NCBI GenBank assembly: GCA_016584305.1
Contig: JACEEZ010004805.1
Location: 52,501 to 116,500 of the forward strand
Source of the DNA: Chionoecetes opilio
Taxonomy: Eukaryota > Arthropoda > Malacostraca > Decapoda > Majidae
DNA length: 64,000 nt
Direction of reading: 5' to 3'
The position numbers and the translations under genes were made by a program. This document shows positions 39,915 through 50,205 of this stretch, one piece after another. Positions within the stretch are counted from its first letter, which is position 1, and every line of letters starts with the position of its first letter. The notes under the pieces are model-generated. The model searched no databases and had not been told where the DNA came from. It saw only the letters and a program-made list of their open reading frames with translations.

Positions 39915-40500
39915 GGTATTATTCTAGTGTTTGCCCATACTCCCCCTCTCCCACAAAACAAGCTTGGGGACCTGGGGGAATGCGTAATATTTGGCTGGGG
40001 TACAAAATATGCGTCGCAACCACATAGTTTTTGAGTTAGGGGTGTTGAAAAAAGTCCTTAGATCTAGGGGAAATTAATTGGATTTCTTCTGAGTCCAGAG
40101 ACGTGTGAACCTGACGATCCTCACAGAATGATGACCGAAGTGTCGAGAACCCCTCCAACCCCCCGCTAGGAGGTTAGGTTAGATTTGGTTAAGTTAGGGT
40201 AGGTTATATTTAGGTAGGTTAGATTTTGTTAAGTTAGGTTAGGATAGATTGGTTTGGTTAGGTTAGCTTAGGTTAGGTTATCCGTGGGTCAAGCCCCCCG
40301 CTAGGTTAGGTTAAATTTGGCTAGGTTAGGCAAATTTCTCTAGATCTAAGACATTTTACCCCTCCCCCACACACACTAACTCTTAAATTACGGTTTTCTG
40401 ACGCATAATTTGTTCCCCACCCGAAAATCCCGCATTACCACAGGTCCCCAAACTTGTTTGGGGGAAGTGGGAGAGTATGGGCAAACACTAGAGATTTACT
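39915..40500. mobile_element. TIR element with TTAGG core, copy ii
   Basis: 586 bp. The left end has the same GGTATTATTCTAGTGTTTGC start and inner blocks as the 15404-16135 element; the right end is an inverted, diverged version (CAGGTCCCCAAACTTGTTTG, then GGGCAAACACTAGAG). The middle is TTAGG-like (40167-40335). An 8-bp direct repeat GGGAATTG flanks it (39907-39914, 40501-40508). An 8-bp duplication is used by hAT, P and Merlin types; the superfamily is not settled. No coding capacity. Lies between THAP-A and THAP-B. Confidence 0.8.
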
Positions 40501-40513
40501 GGGAATTGTATGG

Positions 40514-40545
40514 AGCAGTGGTTCTCAACGTTTTATGTCTCACCC
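40514..40545 (+). mobile_element. Solo hAT-like terminus
   Basis: CAGTGGTTCTCAACGTTTTA is the usual start of a common animal hAT family, but no matching inverted end was found before 41000. Directly adjoins the 39915-40500 element. Confidence 0.4.
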
Positions 40546-40896
40546 ACCCCTTTTCAAGATTCACGCTAGAACTTAGATTCATACAATCTGTATGGCATTT
40601 GCATTTCAGTTATAATTTTTTGTTGGTAAATTGAAGGGAAAAGTTTTGGCCATGAGTATATTCTACCCTTTAGCTTTACCATAACATAAGGAATTAAAGC
40701 AATATATTTCAGAAAGACAGAAACCATATCTAGAAAATTGGCTGCTAAAATTCTTATTGGGGGAAAAAAATTAAGAAGTGAAAATAACAATTATTTTTGG
40801 AAAGAAAGAAAATAAACATAGGAATGAAAAAAAATAGACATTAAGGAAGGCTGATTCAAGAATGTCTCATTAACCAGAACTTATACCAGATTCAGA

Positions 40897-41667
40897 ATGG
40901 CTCCAAGTGCAAAGGACGGTCGCTGCTGCATTTGTGGGAAGAAAAAGAGGACTCACCCCGGGACCACACTGCACCTGTTCCCCAAAGATGGCAAGAGGTA
41001 CGTAAGAAAGGATGGTGATAGCAAAAGTAAAGAAAAGTTGCACATATTTAAAAGACAGGAAATGTAAACCTTAGGAACTGTGTGCCAGAAGTAAGAGTAT
41101 GTTATAGTTGAGTCTGCTACTACGAACATTCCTTACCATTAATTTTTCTATTACAAAAGAGATATGTTAAGATGTTTGAACGTACAAAATGTTAGACAGC
41201 AAGTGGGAGAATATTGGCTTCAGGGCTCCATTGCTCAGTTGAGATTGTTAGTTTGCTGCCTATGTTTAAGTTCAGGAAGTTTATTGGTATAGTTCTTTAT
41301 TTTTAGTGAAATCATCGAGGTAAATGTGCAAAATAAAAATAGTGATACTGTTTTATGGTTAATAGAATATAAAGACTTAAATTAATAAAGATTGAGTGGT
41401 GGAATATCGCTTTACCCCGCTCCTTCTACCTCTTCACCTTCATAATTCCAGGAAATGCTGTTAATTTAAGTCTCCAGCACATCTTCCTTTATCTTTAATC
41501 AGTCATGGTTCTAAAATGCCTGTTTGATTGCAGACGGATGAAGTGGATACGTGCATTAAATATTGCATATGAAAGAGACTCCACAGCCATCTGCGGGGAC
41601 CATTTTGCTGCCATGTGGCATGGCAGCAAGGGAAGGCTGCTAAAAAATGCAATCCCAAATCTCCCAG
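40897..41667 (+). other. THAP zinc-finger module of THAP-B (exons 1-2)
   Basis: The C2CH ligands are in CCICG (exon 1) and ICGDHF (exon 2), with the conserved W in MKWIRAL and the P in AIPNLP. The intron sits at the same place and phase as in THAP-A, yet the residues between the ligands are very different, so the two proteins probably read different DNA sites. Confidence 0.85.
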
Positions 41668-43349
41668 GCAAGATATATGTTCTCTTAGGTTTAAAGTACT
41701 GTACTGTATACATAACTACTGCCATGGAATAAGATGTCATAACTGATTCATATGAAAGTGAGAACATTCTACTGAACTTAATTTTGTAAATAATTATATA
41801 TTGATTAATTTTTGCTATAATTGTTTTCCAACAGATGGCTTTGATAGAAGAGGATCAGGTACTTACCTTTGTCAAATGTAAAAGTCATGGAATGAAATCT
41901 CTTAAATGATTCATGTAAAATTGAGAGATTTTTGCTGAATATATTTTTTTAAATAATAACTTAATGATTAATATTTGCTATGATTACTTTTCAATAGATG
42001 GCGTGGATGAACAAGGACCTGGAGCTCATCTGGGTAAGATCTAGATGGTGCTCACTTTTTTATATGTATACAGTGCTCCTATACCTCGTTTAAATGCATC
42101 CTCACTTTATGAAAATTCTGTTACTAAAAGAAATAATTACCAAATTTGTTTAATGGTCGAAAAATTTGAAGTTACACACAAAATTGTTCTTAGATTTTAA
42201 GAAATCAGTGGGAAAATCAATGGGAACATGATTTGTTTAATGCATTTTTTGCTTACTGCACAATTTTCCAGAAATGTAACTTGTGCATTAAACGAGGTAT
42301 AAGTACAGTATAGATAATTATGCAGTCTAACACACCACTACGAACGGTCATTACTACAAATTATTTGACTGCGAGCGATTTTGTTGACCCTCACAACCTC
42401 GGGTTGAAACGAGCGTAGTGTCAGGTTGTGCATTTTATTTCTTTTTTGTTTTTACTCCCGGTGAAAAATATACAATCTTATATGGTATTTTTCAAAATCA
42501 TGGAATTTCTGAAAATTCTGAGTGAAAACCTTGCTCCCAGTTCGGTATAGCTTTTCTGTTCGTAATAGATTTTCTAGGTAGGTTGGGAGTGTCAGTGTCT
42601 TTCCTCAGATATAAGCATATATATATACACTGGTATCTTGACTTACGAGTGCCCCAACTTACGAGTTTTCCGAGTTACGAGCAGTCGCTCGGTCGATTTT
42701 TTGCTTGGAGTTGCGAGCCAATATCCGAGTTACGAGCGAGCTTCAGATACGCCGCCGCTAGTTGGCGCAGCGAACGCCACAACATCCGCCCAGCATCCCG
42801 CGTCTCACTCATTCACTTCACGTGGTTACCTCGCCGTGGAAGCATCTCTGTTGTGTTGTGCTCACACAGGCGAATGCAAATGGCAGAGGGTGAGTGCAGT
42901 ACATTTAGCGGCAGTTCCACCCACAGCTGTTTCCAACAGCTGATACACAGAGTATAAACACTGGCGAATGCAAATGGCGGAGGGTGAGTGCAGTACGTTT
43001 AGCGGCAGTTCCACCCACAGCTGTTTCCAACAGCTGATACACAGAGTATAAACACTGGCGAATGCAAATGGCGGAGGGTGAGTGCAGTACGTTTAGCGGC
43101 AGTTCCACCCACAGCTGTTTCCAACAGCTGATACATAGAGTGTAAACACTGGCGAATGCAAATGGCGGAGGGTGAGTGCAGTCCAGTCATATAGGTACAG
43201 TCAAAATATTGGGGTGGTTTTTTTGGGGCTGGAACGGATTAAAGGTATTTCAATTAATTTCAATGGGGAAAATTGATTTGATATACGAGCAAATTGAGTT
43301 ACGAGCTCGATCAATGAACGAATTAAACTCGTAAGCCAAGGTACCACTG

Positions 43350-43399
<50 letters not shown>

Positions 43400-46300
43400 T
43401 AATTTTTGACTGCCCTCAACATCCATATATTGTATTAATAAATTAGTTAGTTAATTTATTTCCAGTTAATCATTGCTTTACCACTCTTAAGATTTTCTCA
43501 AACAGCAAACTTTAAGAGTTCATATGTTATTTTCTTCATGACTTTCAGAAGAACTCTCTGAGGATACTGAAATCAATGCATCTGATATGGACACAGCCCA
43601 TACTTCTGAGGAGCTTCCTCTCAATTATAGTAAGTTTAGATGTATAGTTGACAGTTTGTTGCATTACAGCAGATCATTAGAACATGTTTGAAGACATAGT
43701 ATTTATGTATGTAGCCTACATATCTTGGGTGGCAGATGTCTGCATTTCATAAACAAGTCATTGTGTTTGCCATCCATCTTATTTTTTACTCCTTGTTGAT
43801 GTCACACTTACTGTTGGTCAGTTGTGGACATCAATGATTGAAATATAAAGTGGCATATAATTCCATCTAATGTGTTAACATTTGCAGGTTGTGATGCCAC
43901 CAACTTTGGTGTGTTGTCACTCAACAGTATAGACCGCCAAGACCCACGCCTGCCAGAGGCCTCCATCCGCACCGCAAGTCTCGCAGAGGACGACTTGCCT
44001 CTTTTAGATATTGGTGCAGGTAAATTGTAACAAGTGTGCTTATGTATTGATACTTATGAGGCAATATTTCTCTTAAGAACTCCCAGTAATAATGATGAAA
44101 ACTGGAGGTATTTTAAACATCATGCTTGTCTATTTTTTAACATATTATTTTAAATGGAAACAATAAATTGATACTTTATTCATGTTCAATTACACATTTT
44201 GCAGTTTATATTTACTATGATAATAGTGTGTAGCTACTTGGTTTTGAAAATTATTCAGTAATTACTAATTAGTTTGGCATTTACAGTTCGTCACTTGTAG
44301 GCACTAATCAATGGTACATAAGATAGCAAACAATTCTATGATTCTTGCTAATATTATACCAATATTTACAGACAGGGATGAATCCAACATTGGCAGCATT
44401 TCACAAAAGTTTGTCCCCGATCACCAAGAAATACATGTTGGCGAGTCTTCCTTCAAGACTCGAAGTGTCACTGAGTCCTCCTTCAAGACTCCAAGCCTCA
44501 CTGAGTCCTCCTTCAAGACTCCAAGCCTCACCGAGTCCTCCTTCAAGACTCCAAGCCTCACCGAGTCCTCCTTCAAGACTCCAAGCCTCACCGAGTCCTC
44601 CTTCAAGACTCCAAGCCTCACCGAGTCCTCCTTCAAGACTCCAAGCCTCACCGAGTCCTCCTTCAAGACTCCAAGCCTCACCGAGTCCTCCTTCAAGACT
44701 CCAAGCCTCACCGAGTCCTCCTTTAAGACTCCAAGCCTCACCGAGTCCTCCTTCAAGACTCCAACTCCCACCGAGAATGCCTTGCTTCATGCAGATCTTG
44801 GTGGAGGTAAGAAACTTTATCTGTTGAAATACCTCTGAGGCCTCACTCCCATTGTCTCTCTTGTAGATAGATACGTATATACAATGGTGAGTGGCTTTAT
44901 GTGAGGCCTTTTGTATGATAAATGAAAATCTTATTGTTTCCTTATTTCATTTTCACAAGCTTGAATGTTTGAAGGAAACCTTTCAATTGATGATATTTGG
45001 AAATTTCAATCTTTTCTTCCCAAATATAAGTAGTATAATAAATTTCACATTTTCAGGGAAGAGTGGGTGCAGTGAAGGCTGTCGATGTGACAAATGCTTT
45101 GCTGCAGAAGAGACAGACAAGAAAACTGAAGCCACCAAGTCAATTACACAGCAGACATGTGGGTTTCTTTTCTTTGATCAGTTTTCATGTTGCTGTTTTG
45201 TTGAAGATGGAAACATTATATGAGAAAGCGCTTTAGTTTAAAGTCACTGAATTTGATCAGTCATACCTATTGTAACGTTATATCTACAGACCCCGGCCCC
45301 ATTCGACGCCAAGTTGTGAGGACCAGTAGTGGTGACAAAAGAACAATTATGATTGTGAACAAGGCATCTCTGAAGAATTTACAAGCCAGAGGTCTGATTA
45401 AACCCATAACAAAATGTAAGTATTCACCTGGGTTGGTGTATTTTGATGATGTGCAATTCGTGACCTAATTCTTATTATATATGGCAATTCCCAACACTTC
45501 CTAGTATATTGCAGTGCTATTATAAGTGCAGTGTCAAGCTAAGCCTTTCCCTTCTGTGTCCTTCGACTTTTCTTAAAGAAGAAATTTTTAAGAGGAGGAT
45601 CACCTATGAGGTAAAAGCATACAGGATGTGGAGTGGTTGAGGGGGTGTGATGCAGCACTCTGAGGTGGTTTGTCCACATGGAAAGAATGGCAGAAAGATG
45701 ACTAAGTATATATGAGTATTGTTGATGCGGTTGGTAGGATATACTACTCGAGGATGACCCCCAGTGAAATGGAAAAACAGAGTGCTAGAGTATGTGAGAG
45801 AAAGGGGCGAGATAAGAATGAGAGGATTAGAGCATGCATTGACAGGAATAAAAGGAGACTCTTCTGTCATGTTATAAGGTTACTGTGGTAACCCGGATGT
45901 CACACTGGCCCAGTATCCCGGGGTAGCGGGTTGTCCACCATAGGCACAAGATTTCTATTATATCCTCATCCATATAAACAAATGCTGTTCTGATATTCAT
46001 TAGGAGCTTACATGTGGCACCAGCTATCCTATTTATGGGTTTCTCTGGTAATGTAACCTTGAATTGTTACTCCTAAGTCCTTCTCTTCAGTTGCTTTGGT
46101 AGTAGTCTCCTTTTCAAATCTGTTGTTACTCCTTATTCTTTTTGTACATAGGTACATTTTCCAAATTCTGATATTTTTTACGTTTTTTTTTTTTCGTTTG
46201 GGATTATTGAAGTGGAGATCTTGAGTGACGCTCAACTCATGACCATGAGACCACTGTAGTCAGTTTACATGTGTCAATAATGTGATAGCAGAAGAAACAT

Positions 46301-48866
46301 GTTAAGAGGAAGTGTGAATTATGGAGGGTGTTGATTGAAGTAATTTGAAGTTTTTGTGTCATTTAAGCTTGTCTTTTCAGATATGACAAAGCATCCACAT
46401 GCTGTGCAGTCTTTGAAAAAGGAAGTCGTCCAACATAGTTCAGTCCGAGCTGATAATCCCTCAAAGATTTCCCAGTTTGACGATTTACTTCCCTTGAAAG
46501 AAGCAGACACGAGCAGGAGGAGTTCCTCCATCCCCACAACACAGCCAGCCACTGATGAACATTGTGATAGCGAGTCATGCACAGAATCCAGTCATGAACT
46601 TCATGCATCTAGTCATACTTCTCAAACGCCTAAACTTCAGCCTCCAAACCAAGACTCTCAGGGACCTGTTAGAGCTTCATGGGCTCCTGTTGTTGGGCCA
46701 AATTCATTATTCACAATGACTGATATACTTCCCACGGGAGTCATAACCCTTCCAGGCACTAGATCAGAATATATGCAAAGAGAAACTCCGCTGTTGAATA
46801 CTGGTATTAACTGTACAGTCAATCAGCCTAATTCACAAGTCAGAGACCCTATGTTCTCCAGTCACATGGCTGACAACCCATCACCAAATAACTCAGGAAT
46901 ATCCTTAGCTCAGAGATTAAAAGCAAGTCAAGAAGGTGATAAAGAGCTGACCTATAATAGAAAATACCCTGCAAAGAAGCAATCTGGCACAGATCATGAT
47001 TATTGTTCTTCTATAACTACAAGCTCAACCAATAATTCATCCACTGCAACCTTTACACATAAACATCCAAATCCCAAGTCCGTGTATGTCATCATCCCAA
47101 GTTTGCTTAATATGGCGAGCAGTGAAAACAAAATAACCCACTGCATCAAAGATCCTGAAGAAATTAAAAAGGAAGATCAGCCAATTAAAACATGCCCTAA
47201 AAATAGAGACAGCGTTAAGTGGAGTGATCTGCCATCTGTATCTGTTCATCAGCTCAAGTCATCATCATCTGGAGCATTAGAGCAAGTACAGCAAGCAGGC
47301 TTTACCAGAAAATGTCAATTGTCCAACACAACTCTTCATACTTCAGAGCAGCCCAGTATTCTGCATAGAGTCCCTCCTATTACACCACTAGATCACCAAG
47401 GTATGTCAATTAGAATTACTGTTATCTTGCATCATTTCTTCCATCATCTTGATCCACATTAAGCTGGATAGATATACCAATCAACTTTTGTAAATCTTGC
47501 ACTCGCACAGCACGTTTTTTCACATCCCATGTTGTTTAGAATGTGCACTTCCATCCATTCTGTGCAGCACCCGAGCTTTGCTGATCAAGCACGCACACAC
47601 ACATGCCTCACGTGTGCACCTGGCCAGTGCATCGCCATGCCTCGTCTTCACAAGAAATAGCTTTTCATTAGACGAGAGATTTCAGGCGTAAAATCTTATT
47701 TTTCATTGGCCCTCACCATCACAGCTTGGGTAGAATATGAGTTTCTGGAAGAGAAACCCAAATTGTGAGGAGAGTGCAAAACAGCAGGTTTGTTTGTGGC
47801 TAAGGCTTATTCTGTCTTTTCTCTCTTCCATCTCCCGAAATCCTTGCCTCGCGGATGTCCTCACAGAATCACCGTTTCTCCCCTAGTAATTCAATCTTCT
47901 TCCAACAGATACATGTCCTTCATTTGACTTGACCATCTTGCTCTAACAGTTCTTTCCCCATCCCTCACCATATCAGCCTCTCTTTCTATCCCCTTCACGT
48001 ATCACCCTCTCTTTCTATCCCCTTCACTCTTTTATGCTTTTCCCATAGTGCCATTATGACCTCTGATGTTTGGCACATCTCAATCCCCTTTTTGGGTATT
48101 TCAATCAATCCATTCTTATATATTAGCATCTGAATGTCCCTCAGCTGTTCACATTTATAATTATGTTCCTGCAGATAATTCTTGTGAACATTCAGTATTA
48201 TTCTAGTTTTCTTTCTTTATCGACTTCTCATCACGCCACAAACAGACTTCTCATATTGATTATTCATAATCTTATATACTAACTGTAGGAAGCAATGCTA
48301 AATGTTGTGTGATGGTATAGTGCTGGGTGGAATTTAATTATACATATCTTACTTGATTTAAGTTGATTAGCTCCTACTTTCACTTTTCCTTTTCTTTCTA
48401 TGAGATCTTGCCATCTCGTTTTAACATTTTTTTTTCTTTATTTACAGATAAAAGACTGTCTCTGCCACCTCCATACAGCCCATACAGATCAGCCAACAAA
48501 GAGCTCAAATTTAGATATACTCGCCTCCTGAATAAACACAGAGCTAGGTATTACGTCTTGCTAAGAAAATATAAAAGCCTTGAGCAAAAAATTGCAATAG
48601 CTAAGGATGTTGGAACACCTCAACAAATTATCAGAGATGCTCAAAAGTTCTTATCAGAAGAACACATTCTCTTTCTTGAAAGCCAAATGTTTTTAAAGAA
48701 CCGAGCAGGAAAAGGTAATAGATTTTCGAGAAAATTCATGAAGCTCATGATAGAATACTATAAGCGAAGTGCAGCTGGGTACAAATATCTGAGGACAATA
48801 TTTACCATTCCAACTGTTGGCACCATAAAAAAATGTCTCGACAAACCAATTGATTTTAGGGAATAG
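40897..48866 (+). CDS. THAP-B: tandem paralogue of THAP-A, 11 coding exons, 869 aa
   Basis: Coding exons: 40897-40997, 41534-41667, 41835-41858, 41998-42033, 43549-43629, 43888-44019, 44372-44806, 45057-45158, 45290-45415, 46381-47400, 48448-48866; phases join without error to 2610 nt. Residues 1-78 are a THAP finger (CCICG, LHLFPKD, KWIRALN, ICGDHF, AIPNLP). Residues 193-302 are 11 copies of a 10-residue repeat (TESSFKTPSL). C319, C323, C325 and C328 form a small Cys cluster (CSEGCRCDKC). Residues 790-867 are the P-element/THAP9-like HTH, and the protein stops three residues after it, with no catalytic domain. Intron 2 appears to use a GC donor (CCCAG|GCAAGA). Exons 8-11 and the 3'UTR are duplicates of THAP-A exons 6-9; the 5' exons are not. 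AATAAA at 49174. Probably a nuclear DNA-binding protein; role inferred only. Confidence 0.84.
41700..42033 (+). repeat. Tandem duplication carrying two micro-exons of THAP-B
   Basis: Two imperfect copies of about 150-160 bp, each with an intron end, acceptor and a short exon starting GATGG: 41835-41858 (24 nt, DGFDRRGS) and 41998-42033 (36 nt, DGVDEQGPGAHL). Both exons are phase 1-1, so either can be skipped or kept without shifting the frame. Confidence 0.7.
42628..43349. mobile_element. Tc1/mariner-type MITE (THAP-B intron 4)
   Basis: Ends CACTGGTATCTTGACTTACG and (reversed) CAGTGGTACCTTGGCTTACG, each next to TA. Repeated TTACGAG motifs near both ends are typical of such arthropod MITEs. 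A 94-bp minisatellite sits inside. Confidence 0.8.
42869..43182. repeat. 94-bp minisatellite, about 3.3 copies
   Basis: Units start at 42869, 42963, 43057 and 43151 with GGCGAATGCAAATGGCnGAG and include CCCACAGCTGTTTCCAACAG, itself a short palindrome. Confidence 0.9.
43350..43395. repeat. (TA)n(GA)n in THAP-B intron 4
   Basis: TA then GA run, at the right end of the Tc1/mariner MITE. Confidence 0.9.
44441..44770 (+). repeat. 30-bp coding minisatellite (11 copies) in THAP-B exon 7
   Basis: Eleven consecutive 30-bp units encode ESSFKT followed by RSV (first), PSL (nine copies) or PTP (last). Inner units are nearly identical at DNA level, including third positions, which points to recent expansion or homogenisation. 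Each unit holds a Thr-Pro pair. The array is open in other frames too, but only this frame joins to the flanking exons. Confidence 0.9.
45610..45885 (+). mobile_element. Decayed RTE-like LINE C-terminal fragment (THAP-B intron 9)
   Basis: With stops ignored: VVCPHGKNGRKMTKYI, then PPVKWKNRVLEYVRERG and MRGLEHALTGIKGDS, the usual C-terminal end of an RTE-like reverse-transcriptase protein. Inserted in the intron that is 351 bp in THAP-A but 965 bp in THAP-B. Confidence 0.6.
45900..46235 (-). mobile_element. LINE reverse-transcriptase fragment, antisense (THAP-B intron 9)
   Basis: Minus strand reads LHFNNPKRKKK, EEKDLGVTIQGYITRE and, after a break, LLMNIRTAFVYMDEDI, matching the thumb-side region (KDLGV motif) of CR1/Jockey-type reverse transcriptases. 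Explains with its neighbour why this intron is longer than in THAP-A. Confidence 0.6.
48175..48206 (+). other. Candidate alternative terminal exon of THAP-B
   Basis: TTCCTGCAG acceptor then, in phase with exon 10, DNSCEHSVLF and stop; aligned with the candidate at 37057-37103 of THAP-A. Confidence 0.3.
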
Positions 48867-49173
48867 ATGAGAATGTAATCTAGAGGACAGCACTAATCCT
48901 GGCACAGGTAGTGATTATAAAACCTAATTACCACTTAAGATAAAGTCTTACATTTGCCAAGACAAATTCAGTTGTTATAACAGATGTGGGGGAAAATGGT
49001 AGAATATCCCTCGTGATTTCAAAAGCCTTACAATTTTGAGTAAAAGTGTTCTGCGACAAGTGTTTTGTATACCGGGGAAAGTAAGTTGTGCACAAATCGG
49101 AGGTTATTTTTGTATGACACATGAAAAACTTGCAGATAGACATTACAATAGATGAATTGGATAAGCTGTAAAT

Positions 49174-49179
49174 GAATAA
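49174..49179 (+). terminator. Poly(A) signal candidate, THAP-B
   Basis: AATAAA 308 bp after the stop, at the end of the stretch that matches the THAP-A 3' region. Confidence 0.5.
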
Positions 49180-50205
49180 AGCACAATGAATTCAATTCAA
49201 ATATGATTTATAAAAGTATATAATTTAATATTGTTTTATTGCGTACCTAGTTATATCATCCCTTTAGTCAAGCTTTGAAGCAGTGGTCAGTTAAAAGTCA
49301 TTATAGCAACAATTTATGATATCTGAAACTGGCAAAAGTAAGCTTTAAACTAAAATATAAAATGGTCTAGATCTGTGTCAAGGTTTTTGTACATCGGAAG
49401 GAAAGTTTTAGCTCTGATATATTGTTAAACTGCTTTGCTTTATTGTTTTGTAGTGTCACTGGCAGAGTTTTAGCAAGTGTTAATTGAATGACTTTGTAAG
49501 TAGAACTACCAAAATAAACTAGGAATTCCATGTCCAGTTTGATATGTGTGACTCAAGAAATCATATCTGTGGAAGCGATAAGGAACATACTAGAAGCTGG
49601 GAGATAGTTTTATTACGCAACCAGCTTTAGCACATGGGTGAAATTATCCATTCTAGTTCCTGAGATATATGACCTTGGAAATGGCAAAATGAAAAGCATC
49701 TTATTACCTACCCTGAGACTAATCATATGGAGGGGGGGGGGGACTTGTCAAGAACTTACTACCTATACTAAGCCTTCATTCTTGTTTTTTATTTGCACCT
49801 CAGATCAAATAAGACATATATATATATATTGTTCAATGTCATTTTATGTTCTTTATTTCATATATAATAGTTCCTTGTAGCTGTATAGGTACCGAAGCCG
49901 ACTTGAAGAAAAAAAACTTGAGACGGGTTGATGAGCTGCTACCTACCCTTTACCTATCGATTAAATATATGTAGGCATTGTTGTTAAAACGCATTCATTC
50001 AATTCATTTATATATTTATATCTTGAATGTTTATATGAACTTCGCCTTTAAATCTGTATAAATGATGTTTTGCAATTTTTCACTTATTGTGGCATAATAT
50101 TGAACATTAATTTTTTGCATTAACTATTATAGATTCATAGGAGGCGAACTGTTGGAAAGTATAAATTCAATAACTAGAGAGAAGTGATGTGTTGCCAGTC
50201 TCAAA
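49180..50205. other. Intergenic spacer between THAP-B and RNF126
   Basis: AT-rich, with a 10-G run at about 49733; should include the RNF126 promoter in its last few hundred bases, but no TATA box or clear initiator could be fixed. Confidence 0.55.

Noticed and set aside
44401..44790. Three other long frames over the 30-bp repeat, including two on the minus strand
   Set aside because: A 30-bp unit has no stops in several frames; only the plus frame joins the flanking exons in phase.
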